A stretch of DNA of 64,000 nt from Pseudomonas cichorii (GTDB taxonomy: Bacteria > Pseudomonadota > Gammaproteobacteria > Pseudomonadales > Pseudomonadaceae), in the NCBI RefSeq assembly GCF_015471405.1, contig NZ_BLVZ01000006.1:62001-126000 (forward strand), written 5' to 3'. The position numbers and the translations under genes were made by a program. A model generated the notes under the pieces. The model did no database searches and had not been told where the DNA came from. It saw only the letters and a list, made by a program, of their open reading frames with translations. Shown here piece after piece: positions 1-7,079 of the stretch (positions are counted from its first letter, which is position 1; the number at the start of each line of letters is the position of its first letter).

Positions 1-1
1 T

Positions 2-703
2 GCCTTTTATGGCCTGGCGCCGCTGTACGCCGCCCAGCAAGGGCTGTCTACCGAGCATGTCGGTATGTTCATGGGTGTCTGCATTCTTGCCGGCCTGCTG
101 GTGCAGTGGCCGCTGGGCCTGTTGTCCGATCGTTATGACCGGGCGCACCTGATGCGCGCTTTTGCAGGTGTTCTGGTGCTGGCCTCCTTGCCGCTTGCCG
201 TTCTGCCGAGCATGCCGCTGGAAATGCTGTTTATAGTGGGTTTCATCGCTTCTCTGGTGCAGTTCAGCCTGTATCCACTGGCGGTGGCCTTTGCCAATGA
301 CCACGTTGAAGGTGAGCGGCGGGTATCGCTGACAGCAATGCTGCTGATGACTTTCGGGATTGGCGCCAGTATCGGCCCTCTGGTCGCCGGAGCCCTGATG
401 AAGCTATTCGGCAATAACATGCTTTATGCGTTTGTCAGCTTCATTGCGCTGGCACTTGCGCTGCTTACCCGACCCAAGGCAGTCACGCATCAGCATCAGG
501 TGGACGACGCGCCGCTGCATCACGTGGCGATGCCGGACAGCATGTCCAGTTCACCCTTGGTGGTGGCGCTTGACCCTCGGGTCGATGAGCAGGTGGTTCA
601 GGATCAGATGCAGACCACGGTCGAGCCGCAAGTCGAGCCTGAGGCGAGTGCCGAACCCGCACCGTCGGTGAGGCTGGAAGAAGAGGAAATCAATAGGCCT
701 TGA
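2..703 (+). CDS. MFS transporter, C-terminal part (5' end outside window)
   Basis: The reading frame is open from base 2, so the gene begins before the window. The visible ~233 residues contain several hydrophobic segments and an MFS-like loop, GLLSDRYDR, which resembles the cytoplasmic loop 2-3 or 8-9 signature. This supports a major facilitator inner-membrane transporter of the YcaD-like type. The last ~60 residues form a hydrophilic, Glu/Pro-rich cytoplasmic tail (EPEASAEPAPSV, EEEEINRP), unusual for a minimal MFS protein. The substrate cannot be told. The gene converges on flgZ and is probably unrelated to the flagellum. Confidence 0.75.
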   Translation, partial: AFYGLAPLYAAQQGLSTEHVGMFMGVCILAGLLVQWPLGLLSDRYDRAHLMRAFAGVLVLASLPLAVLPSMPLEMLFIVGFIASLVQFSLYPLAVAFANDHVEGERRVSLTAMLLMTFGIGASIGPLVAGALMKLFGNNMLYAFVSFIALALALLTRPKAVTHQHQVDDAPLHHVAMPDSMSSSPLVVALDPRVDEQVVQDQMQTTVEPQVEPEASAEPAPSVRLEEEEINRP

Positions 704-713
704 TGGGGAGGGC

Positions 714-772
714 GCTGCAAGCTAAAAGCCGCAAGTCAAAAGCTTGCAGCTTAAAACTTGCAGCTTGCAACT
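714..772. repeat. Inverted-repeat cluster between convergent genes, likely bidirectional terminator
   Basis: GCTGCAAGCT (714-723) pairs perfectly with AGCTTGCAGC (741-750). A further CTTGCAGCTTGCA copy follows at about 757-769. The block sits in the 76-bp gap between the converging MFS and flgZ genes, where a two-way transcription stop would be expected. GCAAGCT-rich repeats of this kind are common in Pseudomonas intergenic DNA. Confidence 0.5.
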
Positions 773-779
773 GCTTCTA

Positions 780-1526
780 TCAAAAATCGTCGTCTTTATC
801 GAACCGACGTGCTTCGCGCTGCAGTTGGTAAACGAAGCGTTCTACCTGGCGTTGTACCAGGCCGCTCATGTTGTGAAAGCGTACGCCTGCGAAGGTGGTG
901 TGGAATCTTTCTTCGAAGTGCAGATAGCGCAGCTCCACCGGTGCCGTCATTGCGCCGAAAGGCAGCTTGGCGATGAAGCGTTCGTACACTTGACCCAGTT
1001 GCATGCGTTCGGACACATCGCCCTCGAAGCGCAGCTTGCAGCCGGTTGCCGAGATATCCAGAAGCTTGCCGGCCAGGGGGAACTTCAGTTTGTCACCACC
1101 GATTTCAATGTCGACCAGTTGTGCAAGCTTGAGAGCGGCACGGAAGGCGTTGCGACGCTGGTGGTAGACGACTTCTGTAGGAAGGGCGCCGCGGTAGAGG
1201 CGCTGGCCATCCACGTCGACGATGGTCATCTGCTCCGAGCTTTCCCAGGCGATGCGCACGCCGTCATGGAAGCCTTCGACCCGAAACGATTCGCCGTTGG
1301 CCAGGAATCGTTCACCGTCGCGGGGGATCATTTCATCAAGGGCCATGACGTTACTGTCACGGTCAACTTCGATCAGGTAGCTCTGGAAGCGTTGGGAGCG
1401 CTCATGAAAGGTAATGATCAGCGGATCATTATGTTCAAGTAGTAACCGCAGGTTGGCGGCGATTTCCAAAGGAGTATTCAGAACCTTCGGGGGCTGCGGA
1501 GCATCATCCGCGCTTGAGCCATTCAC
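780..1526 (-). CDS. flgZ: Flagellar brake protein FlgZ (YcgR-like, PilZ domain)
   Basis: This 248-residue protein is a c-di-GMP-responsive brake that acts at the motor to slow or stop rotation. The N-terminal half (~25-115) fits the YcgR-N (PilZN) domain. The C-terminal PilZ domain shows both c-di-GMP binding motifs: RRNAFR (R125...R129) and DISATG (D157, S159, G162). The start is GTG at 1526, preceded by GGAGAAG about 8 nt upstream. It is the last gene of a flgM-flgN-flgZ unit on the minus strand, the arrangement known in Pseudomonas, so it is probably transcribed from the flgM sigma28 promoter and appears late with the filament. Confidence 0.92.
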   Translation of the reverse strand: MNGSSADDAPQPPKVLNTPLEIAANLRLLLEHNDPLIITFHERSQRFQSYLIEVDRDSNVMALDEMIPRDGERFLANGESFRVEGFHDGVRIAWESSEQMTIVDVDGQRLYRGALPTEVVYHQRRNAFRAALKLAQLVDIEIGGDKLKFPLAGKLLDISATGCKLRFEGDVSERMQLGQVYERFIAKLPFGAMTAPVELRYLHFEERFHTTFAGVRFHNMSGLVQRQVERFVYQLQREARRFDKDDDF

Positions 1527-1608
1527 GTTTTTACTTCTCCAGGCAAAATACTACGGCAACGCAACAACAGGCATTCTGCCACTACGCACTAAACCTTGAA
1601 ACAGGAAG

Positions 1609-2076
1609 TTACGCCTGACTGAGCGGGCGTGGTCTTGCTCTTCCTGCGGTCGACCCGCGGCTGTCATACAGCGTCGGGGTGTCGACACCATTCAAGATGC
1701 GGAGCTGGTGAGCGGTTGTCACCTGCTGCAACTGGATAAGGCTACCATTCTGCTCGTTGATAGCCTGGCATTCAGCGATCAGTGCGCTCAGTTCATCGCT
1801 CGCGGCGAGAAGCTGTTCGCCCACATCGGACTGGCTGGCCAGCTCCTGGAGACCTTTGCGGTTCGCAGGTAGCCCAAGGCCCGCGAGTAACTGACTGCGC
1901 CTGCGACCATGTTGTTCGAGCAGAATCACCAGCGCCTGTTTCTGCGCCAGAATATGTTCCATCTCGCCCATGTCGCGGCCATGCAGAACCAGTGACTCGG
2001 CCTGCAGCAACTCAAGCAGTTGCCGGGTCGGAACCATGCCGTCGGTGATCATCTGAAGCAAAGTAGTATCTTGCAT
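1609..2076 (-). CDS. flgN: FlgN, export chaperone for hook-filament junction proteins
   Basis: This is a small (155 residues), almost wholly helical protein with heptad-like Leu/Gln patterns, as in FlgN family chaperones. FlgN binds the C-termini of FlgK and FlgL in the cytoplasm and delivers them to the flagellar export gate. The gene lies 49 bp downstream of flgM and upstream of flgZ on the same strand, the usual flgMN pairing. The ATG at 2076 has a weak AGAG ribosome site. The C-terminus is basic and Ser/Arg-rich (GSTAGRARPRP), and probably disordered. Confidence 0.9.
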   Translation of the reverse strand: MQDTTLLQMITDGMVPTRQLLELLQAESLVLHGRDMGEMEHILAQKQALVILLEQHGRRRSQLLAGLGLPANRKGLQELASQSDVGEQLLAASDELSALIAECQAINEQNGSLIQLQQVTTAHQLRILNGVDTPTLYDSRGSTAGRARPRPLSQA

Positions 2077-2125
2077 CGCATGCTCTGGTTTTCAAGCGTC
2101 CAGATTATCCACCGCAAGCACAGGG

Positions 2126-2443
2126 CTAGCGCTGGGTTTCGAAATTAAGCAGTTTGCTGGCTACGCGGTTGCTGTCCACTGTGTAAGTACCGTCTGCAAT
2201 CGCTTGCTTCAACTCGGCTACGCGAGCGCTGTTGACGGTTGGCAGTTCGCCCAACTTATCAGTGATCTTCTGCAACTGTTGAGCCTCACTGCTCAAGTGA
2301 ACGGATTCCCCGGTGCCTTTGACGTTTGCAGCAGTCGCTGCAGATTCCGTTGCATCGGTTTTACCGCTTTCCTTTGTAGTCCCGGTGCGCGAAGTGCTAC
2401 CGACAGACTGTGAATTTCCAAGGCGACTGAAATCTATGACCAT
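2126..2443 (-). CDS. flgM: FlgM, anti-sigma28 factor
   Basis: FlgM holds FliA (sigma28) inactive until the hook is complete and FlgM is exported. The protein starts MVIDFSRLG at 2443 with AGAGG 10-11 nt upstream, giving 105 residues, the usual FlgM length. A longer open frame upstream lacks FlgM-like sequence and would cover the promoter. The N-terminal half is Ser/Thr/Gly-rich and disordered-looking, as needed for export. The C-terminal ~45 residues ([13 protein letters not shown] onward, then [13 protein letters not shown]) form the FliA-binding helices. It is first in the flgM-flgN-flgZ unit. Confidence 0.95.
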   Translation of the reverse strand: MVIDFSRLGNSQSVGSTSRTGTTKESGKTDATESAATAANVKGTGESVHLSSEAQQLQKITDKLGELPTVNSARVAELKQAIADGTYTVDSNRVASKLLNFETQR

Positions 2444-2481
2444 GATTGAAAAAACCTCTGGGTGTTTGGACGCTTGCCTTG

Positions 2482-2508
2482 TTTTCGGCCCAACCCAAAA
2501 AAACTTTA
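2482..2508 (-). promoter_or_regulatory. Sigma28 (FliA) promoter of flgMNZ
   Basis: Read on the minus strand, TAAAGTTT (2508-2501), 11 nt, then GCCGAAAA (2489-2482). The first box is a perfect match to the enteric FliA -35 consensus and the second differs from GCCGATAA at one base, with the exact 11-nt spacer. It lies 38 bp upstream of the FlgM start. FliA driving its own antagonist is the established feedback design. Confidence 0.85.
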
Positions 2509-2604
2509 GGCTTTGTGTGAAAAGCACACGGAACGCGCTTTCCACCGCGGGAATATGCACCGCAGTCTAGGAAAAACGCGCGTTCGACGCCAGCCTCAAT
2601 CGAT

Positions 2605-3363
2605 CTACATGGCGACTTCCACCTGTCCAGGGCCGGTAATGTTGGCCTTGATGACGCGATTGGAATTCAGGTTTTTCACCCGTATTTGCTCGTTATAACT
2701 GCCGTCGGACAGTGCCTCGCCGGGCATGCGTACCGACAGTGAGCCGCTCCTGGCCGTGATGACCACCTGATCTCCCTTGCGGATCATCTGTGGCTGTTCC
2801 AGATAAACCGGGGACAGCACCTGGTCGATGACCGTTGGTCGGATTACCTTTTGTCCTACTACATGGTCCAGTGATGTCATGAAACCCAGCCCCAGGCTGC
2901 CAATATCCCTTTCACGCAGGGCGATGTCTTCTTCTGACACGACACTGTCGCGTTTCAAGGGGCGTACCGAAACCACCACGTTGCGAAACAGCTTGACCTC
3001 TGCCGGCACGAATACGGTCCATGGCGATGAGCCTTCACAGCGTACGCGCACGCTCACTCTGCCTAGCGGCTTGGCGCTTTCCAGTTTTGCTGTCAAATCC
3101 TTGTCGCAGGAGCCCATGCGTAATCTGGGGTCCAACTGCCTGACCTGAATTTCAAATCGACCTTCAATCTGGTTACTCGATAAATAGTCTTCTACTGTGA
3201 ACTCAAGAAACCCCTGAGTGACGCCGATAAGCTGTTCAGGCAGTGTGAAACTCTCGGCGCGGCCGTAGTTTGCAGTGCTTGAAAGGCACAGCATTGCGAT
3301 CACGCAGAGCAGTCTGCGGGTTTCCAGTGTCAGGTGTCGAAAAATTGTCGTCTTTGTGTTCAT
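2605..3363 (-). CDS. flgA: FlgA, P-ring assembly chaperone
   Basis: This is a periplasmic chaperone for assembly of FlgI into the P-ring. Starting at ATG 3363 gives 252 residues. An unusually long basic n-region is followed by a hydrophobic stretch (LLCVIAMLCLSS), forming a signal peptide that probably ends near GRA-ES. The SAF/ChapFlgA domain fills the C-terminal half (EVKLFRNVVVSVRPLKR; VVSEEDIALRERDIG; the end QIRVKNLNSNRVIKANITG). The gene is upstream of flgM on the same strand and divergent from cheV. No clear ribosome site precedes ATG 3363, and a sigma54 element sits very close, so the true start may be further in. Confidence 0.92.
   Translation of the reverse strand: MNTKTTIFRHLTLETRRLLCVIAMLCLSSTANYGRAESFTLPEQLIGVTQGFLEFTVEDYLSSNQIEGRFEIQVRQLDPRLRMGSCDKDLTAKLESAKPLGRVSVRVRCEGSSPWTVFVPAEVKLFRNVVVSVRPLKRDSVVSEEDIALRERDIGSLGLGFMTSLDHVVGQKVIRPTVIDQVLSPVYLEQPQMIRKGDQVVITARSGSLSVRMPGEALSDGSYNEQIRVKNLNSNRVIKANITGPGQVEVAM
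3203..3230 (+). promoter_or_regulatory. Candidate sigma28 promoter for cheV, inside flgA on the opposite strand
   Basis: TCAAGAAA (3203-3210), 12 nt, then GCCGATAA (3223-3230). The second box is a perfect match to the FliA -10 consensus. It points towards cheV, whose start lies 213 bp downstream, and there is no other obvious promoter in the short flgA-cheV gap. Confidence 0.5.
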
Positions 3364-3374
3364 GGCGTATAAAA

Positions 3375-3390
3375 AGCAAGGCTCGTGCCG
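3375..3390 (-). promoter_or_regulatory. Sigma54 promoter of flgA (close to the assigned start)
   Basis: On the minus strand the sequence CGGCACGAGCCTTGCT shows the GG-N10-GC spacing and TTGCT -12 box of RpoN promoters. Known Pseudomonas hierarchies place flgA under FleQ and sigma54. Transcription would begin about 12 nt beyond the GC, almost at the annotated ATG. Confidence 0.65.
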
Positions 3391-3442
3391 CTTGCCAAAT
3401 CTGGTGTGTGGCGAACGGTGGCTTTTGTTAAGGGGGTCGGGC

Positions 3443-4375
3443 ATGGCGGGTGTAATGGATTCGGTGAACCAGCGAACTCAGCTGGTCGGTCAGAATCGCC
3501 TTGAGCTGCTCTTGTTCCGTCTTGACGGCAAGCAGCTCTATGGGATCAACGTATTCAAGGTTAAAGAAGTACTGCAATGCCCGAAACTGACCATCATGCC
3601 CAAGTCCAGCCGGATTGTGCGTGGTGTGGCCAACATTCGCGGTGGCACGATCCCGATCATGGATCTGGCAATGGCGACGGGCTCGACCGGGATGATTTCG
3701 CTGGTTAATTCCTTCGTCATCATTACCGAGTACAACACCAAGGTTCAGGGTTTTCTGGTGCATTCGGTAGAACGCATCGTGAACATGAACTGGGAAGAGA
3801 TTCATCCGCCACCCAAGGGCACAGGGCGCGACCACTATCTGACGGCCGTGACTCGTGTCGATAATCAGTTGGTGGAAATCATCGACGTCGAGAAGATTCT
3901 CGCCGAGGTGGCGCCGATTACCGAGGGTGTTTCCCATGGTGTGATCGACGAAGAGACTCACAGCAAGGCCGTTTCGTTGCGAGTGCTGACGGTCGATGAC
4001 TCGTCGGTTGCACGCAAGCAGGTGAGTCGTTGTCTGGAAACTGTCGGTGTCGAGGTGGTTGCCTTGAATGACGGTCGTCAGGCGCTGGATTACCTGAAGG
4101 CAATGGTTGAAGAGGGCAAGAAACCTGAAGAAGAGTTTCTGATGATGATCTCCGACATTGAAATGCCGGAGATGGATGGCTATACCCTTACAACAGCCAT
4201 ACGCAATGATCCACGGATGCAGAAACTACACATCACCTTGCATACCTCGCTTTCCGGGGTATTCAATCAGGCGATGGTAAAGAAAGTGGGTGCTGACGAT
4301 TTTCTCGCGAAGTTTCGACCTGATGACCTGGCGGCCAGGGTCGTGGCGCGGATCAAGGCGGCAGATAATAGCTAG
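3443..4375 (+). CDS. cheV: CheV, CheW-receiver chemotaxis coupling protein
   Basis: This 310-residue hybrid has an N-terminal CheW-like domain (~18-160; RLDGKQLYGINVFKVKEV, VRGVANIRGGTIPIMDL) and a C-terminal receiver domain (~178-308) with the acidic pair D185/D186 and phospho-acceptor D238 in SDIEMPEMDG. It couples receptors to CheA and tunes adaptation when phosphorylated. The start MAGVMDSVNQ at 3443 is preceded by AAGGGGG about 7 nt away; the longer upstream frame runs antisense to flgA and is not used. cheR follows after 44 bp. Confidence 0.95.
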   Translation: MAGVMDSVNQRTQLVGQNRLELLLFRLDGKQLYGINVFKVKEVLQCPKLTIMPKSSRIVRGVANIRGGTIPIMDLAMATGSTGMISLVNSFVIITEYNTKVQGFLVHSVERIVNMNWEEIHPPPKGTGRDHYLTAVTRVDNQLVEIIDVEKILAEVAPITEGVSHGVIDEETHSKAVSLRVLTVDDSSVARKQVSRCLETVGVEVVALNDGRQALDYLKAMVEEGKKPEEEFLMMISDIEMPEMDGYTLTTAIRNDPRMQKLHITLHTSLSGVFNQAMVKKVGADDFLAKFRPDDLAARVVARIKAADNS

Positions 4376-4419
4376 GGGCGTCGTCCCTGGTGGTTCACAT
4401 GATTTTGAGAGGCGGCACC

Positions 4420-5247
4420 TTGTCTACAGGTAATTTGGATTTTGAACAGTTCCGGGTCTTTCTGGAAAAAGCCTGTGGCATCTTGCTGGGGGAAAACAAG
4501 CAGTACCTGGTCTCCAGCCGTCTCAACAAGCTGATGGAGCAGCAGGGACTCAAATCGCTGGGCGAGCTGGTCCAGCGTATCCAGTCTCAGCCTCGCAGCG
4601 GTTTGCGTGAGCAGGTGGTCGATGCGATGACGACCAACGAAACCCTGTGGTTTCGTGATACCTACCCCTTTGAGGTGCTGAAAAACAAGGTGCTGCCCGA
4701 GCAGATCAAGGCCAGCCCCGGTCAGCGTTTGCGCATCTGGTCGGCCGCCTGTTCATCCGGCCAGGAACCGTATTCGCTGTCGATGTCCATCGACGAGTTC
4801 GAGCGCAGCAATCCGGGCCAGCTCAAGGCTGGCGCGCAGATCGTTGCTACCGACTTGTCCGGCTTGATGCTCACCAACTGCAAGACCGGTGAGTACGACA
4901 GCCTGGCAATCGGCCGCGGCCTGTCGCCGGATCGCCTGCAGCGCTACTTCGACGTGAAAAGTCCGGGTCGCTGGGTTGTGAAGGCGCCGATCAAGAGCCG
5001 TGTCGAGTTTCGTTCATTCAACCTGCTCGACAGCTACGCGAGCCTTGGCAAGTTCGACATCGTGTTCTGCCGCAACGTGTTGATCTACTTCTCGGCCGAA
5101 GTGAAGAAAGACATTCTGTTGCGCATCCACGGTACGCTCAAGCCGGGTGGCTACCTGTTCCTGGGTGCCTCCGAAGCGCTCAATGGCCTGCCGGATCATT
5201 ATCAGATGGTTCAGTGCAGTCCGGGGATTATCTACAAGGCCAAGTGA
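4420..5247 (+). CDS. cheR: CheR, chemoreceptor glutamate methyltransferase
   Basis: It transfers methyl groups from S-adenosylmethionine to receptor glutamates for adaptation. The N-terminal helical domain (NLDFEQFRVFLEK, SSRLNKLMEQQG) is followed by the SAM-binding fold with IWSAACSSGQEPYSL and the FCRNVLIYF motif. I chose TTG at 4420 because GAGAGG lies 8 nt upstream and the product begins MSTGNLDFEQF with 275 residues, matching the family. An ATG at 4399 and a GTG at 4390 are in frame but have no ribosome site. It is co-directional with cheV and ends at a strong terminator. Confidence 0.93.
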   Translation: MSTGNLDFEQFRVFLEKACGILLGENKQYLVSSRLNKLMEQQGLKSLGELVQRIQSQPRSGLREQVVDAMTTNETLWFRDTYPFEVLKNKVLPEQIKASPGQRLRIWSAACSSGQEPYSLSMSIDEFERSNPGQLKAGAQIVATDLSGLMLTNCKTGEYDSLAIGRGLSPDRLQRYFDVKSPGRWVVKAPIKSRVEFRSFNLLDSYASLGKFDIVFCRNVLIYFSAEVKKDILLRIHGTLKPGGYLFLGASEALNGLPDHYQMVQCSPGIIYKAK

Positions 5248-5269
5248 TGGTGGGCTTTGTATGAACATG

Positions 5270-5295
5270 AAAGAGACCTTCGGGTCTCTTTTTTG
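5270..5295 (+). terminator. Rho-independent terminator after cheR
   Basis: AAGAGACC (5271-5278), a stable TTCG tetraloop, GGTCTCTT (5283-5290), then T-rich sequence to 5294. It closes the cheVR unit 23 bp after the stop. Confidence 0.9.
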
Positions 5296-5428
5296 TGGGC
5301 GGGATGTTGTGAAGACTGATTTATATGATTGAACAGGTTTTCTGGGAGGCAACGAGCGAAGAGTCTCATGAGACTTGCAGAGTCACCGATAATTGAATGT
5401 CGATGATTCTGCAAGTTTCTGGTCGGTA

Positions 5429-5857
5429 TTAATTATCCCAGTTCACGATGACTTGTGCCGGGCCACCCGATACCGGAGAGAAGGTGCCTGAGCGATAGAT
5501 CTGGTGATACAGGAAGAATGCCTGATTAGGCGCTCTGTTGTTGAACGCCTGTGTCACTCCGCTTCTCATGGAAGTCACGTTGATGCAGGCGCTGGTACTG
5601 CCCTGGCACAGGTAGGCAGTGAAAGTTGCATTTGCTGGGATGGTGCCGATCGAGTAGTTCCAGCTGATGGATGTGATCCTGCCGCTGGCGGGAGGTGCGC
5701 CCAGAATCGGAAAGTTAGTGGTGTTCCAGAGGTTGGAGGAGTAGGTGGGGCTAACGACTGCGTTTCCAGAATAGGCGCCGCCTGCCGCAACGGCGTTACC
5801 GGCAACTGTTGCCATCGCCAGTGCTGCCAGACATCCTAAAATACCTTTTCTTTTCAT
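5429..5857 (-). CDS. FlhE-like exported protein
   Basis: This 142-residue protein has a clear signal peptide (MKRK, then a hydrophobic stretch ending NAVA-A, cut near residue 24-25), so it is probably periplasmic. The mature part shares a pattern I recognise from enterobacterial FlhE: ITSISWNY, then a short segment with two cysteines (AYLCQGSTSAC, C84 and C91), GVTQAF, and the C-terminal QVIVNW. FlhE is a periplasmic flagellar accessory protein linked to proton leakage and assembly in enterics. The similarity is by eye and short, so the family name is tentative. The ATG has AGGGA about 9 nt upstream. The gene stands alone, facing away from the export operon. Confidence 0.55.
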   Translation of the reverse strand: MKRKGILGCLAALAMATVAGNAVAAGGAYSGNAVVSPTYSSNLWNTTNFPILGAPPASGRITSISWNYSIGTIPANATFTAYLCQGSTSACINVTSMRSGVTQAFNNRAPNQAFFLYHQIYRSGTFSPVSGGPAQVIVNWDN

Positions 5858-6323
5858 CTTTAATAATCCCTATATTCCATATTGTATTACCAGCTACCTC
5901 CCGTCGTGCACGGGAAGGCTGGCACTTTATACCTTCTCATTTTCACTGAAACAAGGAGGTTTTATAAAAAAACAATATTAAGGATGCTTAAGGTTTTATA
6001 GCATTCTTCGTGCCGAAATAGTTGCGTCATGTGGTGGGCGGGGCGGGTTGACTTAGCTTTGGAAGTGCTTGTCTTGGGAGGTTTTCATACAGGTGCTTTA
6101 TTTTCATGAGGTTATGGTAGTTTTGATATAAAGGCCCTGCTGAAAGGGTTGGTTGTAATTGAAATCTCTTGTCACATTTTGATTTTCCTTATCGTGTTGT
6201 TAATAAGTCTGCTCAGGATGTGGGAGGCGGGTGTTGAATTCTTTTTTTGAAAATACTCCAACCTTCTCTGTTGAAGTGCTATAAGGGCGGGCGAATACGA
6301 GGTCATGGAGAAGGCTGTACGCA
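5858..6323. other. AT-rich divergent intergenic region
   Basis: These 466 bp between the FlhE-like gene and the export operon contain no plausible gene. They are visibly richer in A/T than the rest of the window. A 10-bp direct repeat, AGGTTTTATA, occurs at 5957-5966 and 5991-6000, 34 bp apart. A small stem (CCCGT/ACGGG) lies near 5903. No sigma54 GG-N10-GC or sigma28 pair was found facing either gene. TATAAG at about 6281 is a possible sigma70 -10 box for the operon, with no convincing -35. Confidence 0.5.
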
Positions 6324-7079
6324 ATGGAAGGGCAAGTCACTCAGGAGCAATGCAGAAGCGCCACGCCGCTACCTTGCGCAAACCTGATTCAACTGGAGCG
6401 TATTTGCCACTCCTATCAGGCAGGAGCCGTGACACATGCGGTCCTGCGCGATGTCTCTCTTTCCATCGAGCGCGGCCAGAGCTGCGCCATCGTCGGAAGC
6501 TCTGGCTCAGGCAAGAGCACGCTGCTTAATATCCTCGGTCTCCTTGATCGTCCAACCTCTGGCGGTCTGTTTCTTGATGGCCTGGATATGGGGAGCGCCT
6601 CGGCAGAGCAGCGAGCCAGGGTGCGCAATCAGCTTATCGGGTTTGTCTTTCAAAGCTTCAACCTGCTGCCGCGCCTCAATGCCCTTGATAACGTAGCCTT
6701 GCCGTTGCTGTATCGCGGTTATTCCCGTCATGCCGCGCGAGTGGCGGCGCAGCGTGAAATAGAGCGCGTTGGCCTGGCCGACAGGGCTCACCATCGGCCT
6801 GCCGAACTGTCGGGCGGGCAGCGTCAGAGGGTTGCGATTGCTCGCGCTCTGGTCGGGCAGCCTGCTTTGATTCTTGCCGACGAGCCTACCGGAAACCTCG
6901 ACAGCACGACCGCCGCCGAGATTCTTGCCTTGCTGCTTTCCTTGAATCGGGAGCAGGGCGTCACGCTGATCGTGGTGACTCACGATAACGCCATGGCCCG
7001 GCACATGCAGCGATGCCTGAATGTAAAAGACGGTTGCCTTGAAGAGCATGTGTCGTCTGTCGGGATTGCACATGCCTGA
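6324..7079 (+). CDS. ABC transporter ATPase, MacB/LolD type
   Basis: This 251-residue nucleotide-binding subunit powers the export complex encoded by the next three genes. Visible motifs are Walker A GSSGSGKST (58-66), signature LSGGQ (162-166), Walker B LILADE (182-187) followed by PTGNLD, and the switch His220 in VVTHD. The segment FQSFNLLPRLNALDNVALPL is typical of the MacB/LolD/FtsE branch. In MacB itself this domain is fused to the permease; here the two are separate genes. The last 8 bp overlap the permease start. The start at 6324 is uncertain, since an out-of-frame ATG lies just upstream and no strong ribosome site is visible. Confidence 0.9.
   Translation: MEGQVTQEQCRSATPLPCANLIQLERICHSYQAGAVTHAVLRDVSLSIERGQSCAIVGSSGSGKSTLLNILGLLDRPTSGGLFLDGLDMGSASAEQRARVRNQLIGFVFQSFNLLPRLNALDNVALPLLYRGYSRHAARVAAQREIERVGLADRAHHRPAELSGGQRQRVAIARALVGQPALILADEPTGNLDSTTAAEILALLLSLNREQGVTLIVVTHDNAMARHMQRCLNVKDGCLEEHVSSVGIAHA

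Noticed and set aside
744..1442. 232-codon open frame antisense to flgZ
   Set aside because: The minus-strand frame encodes a PilZ protein with both ligand motifs; the plus-strand frame has none.
6305..6529. Alternative reading frame beginning MEKAVRNGR before the ABC ATPase
   Set aside because: It is out of frame with the ATPase, stops after 74 codons and carries no domain; the ATPase frame has all ABC motifs.
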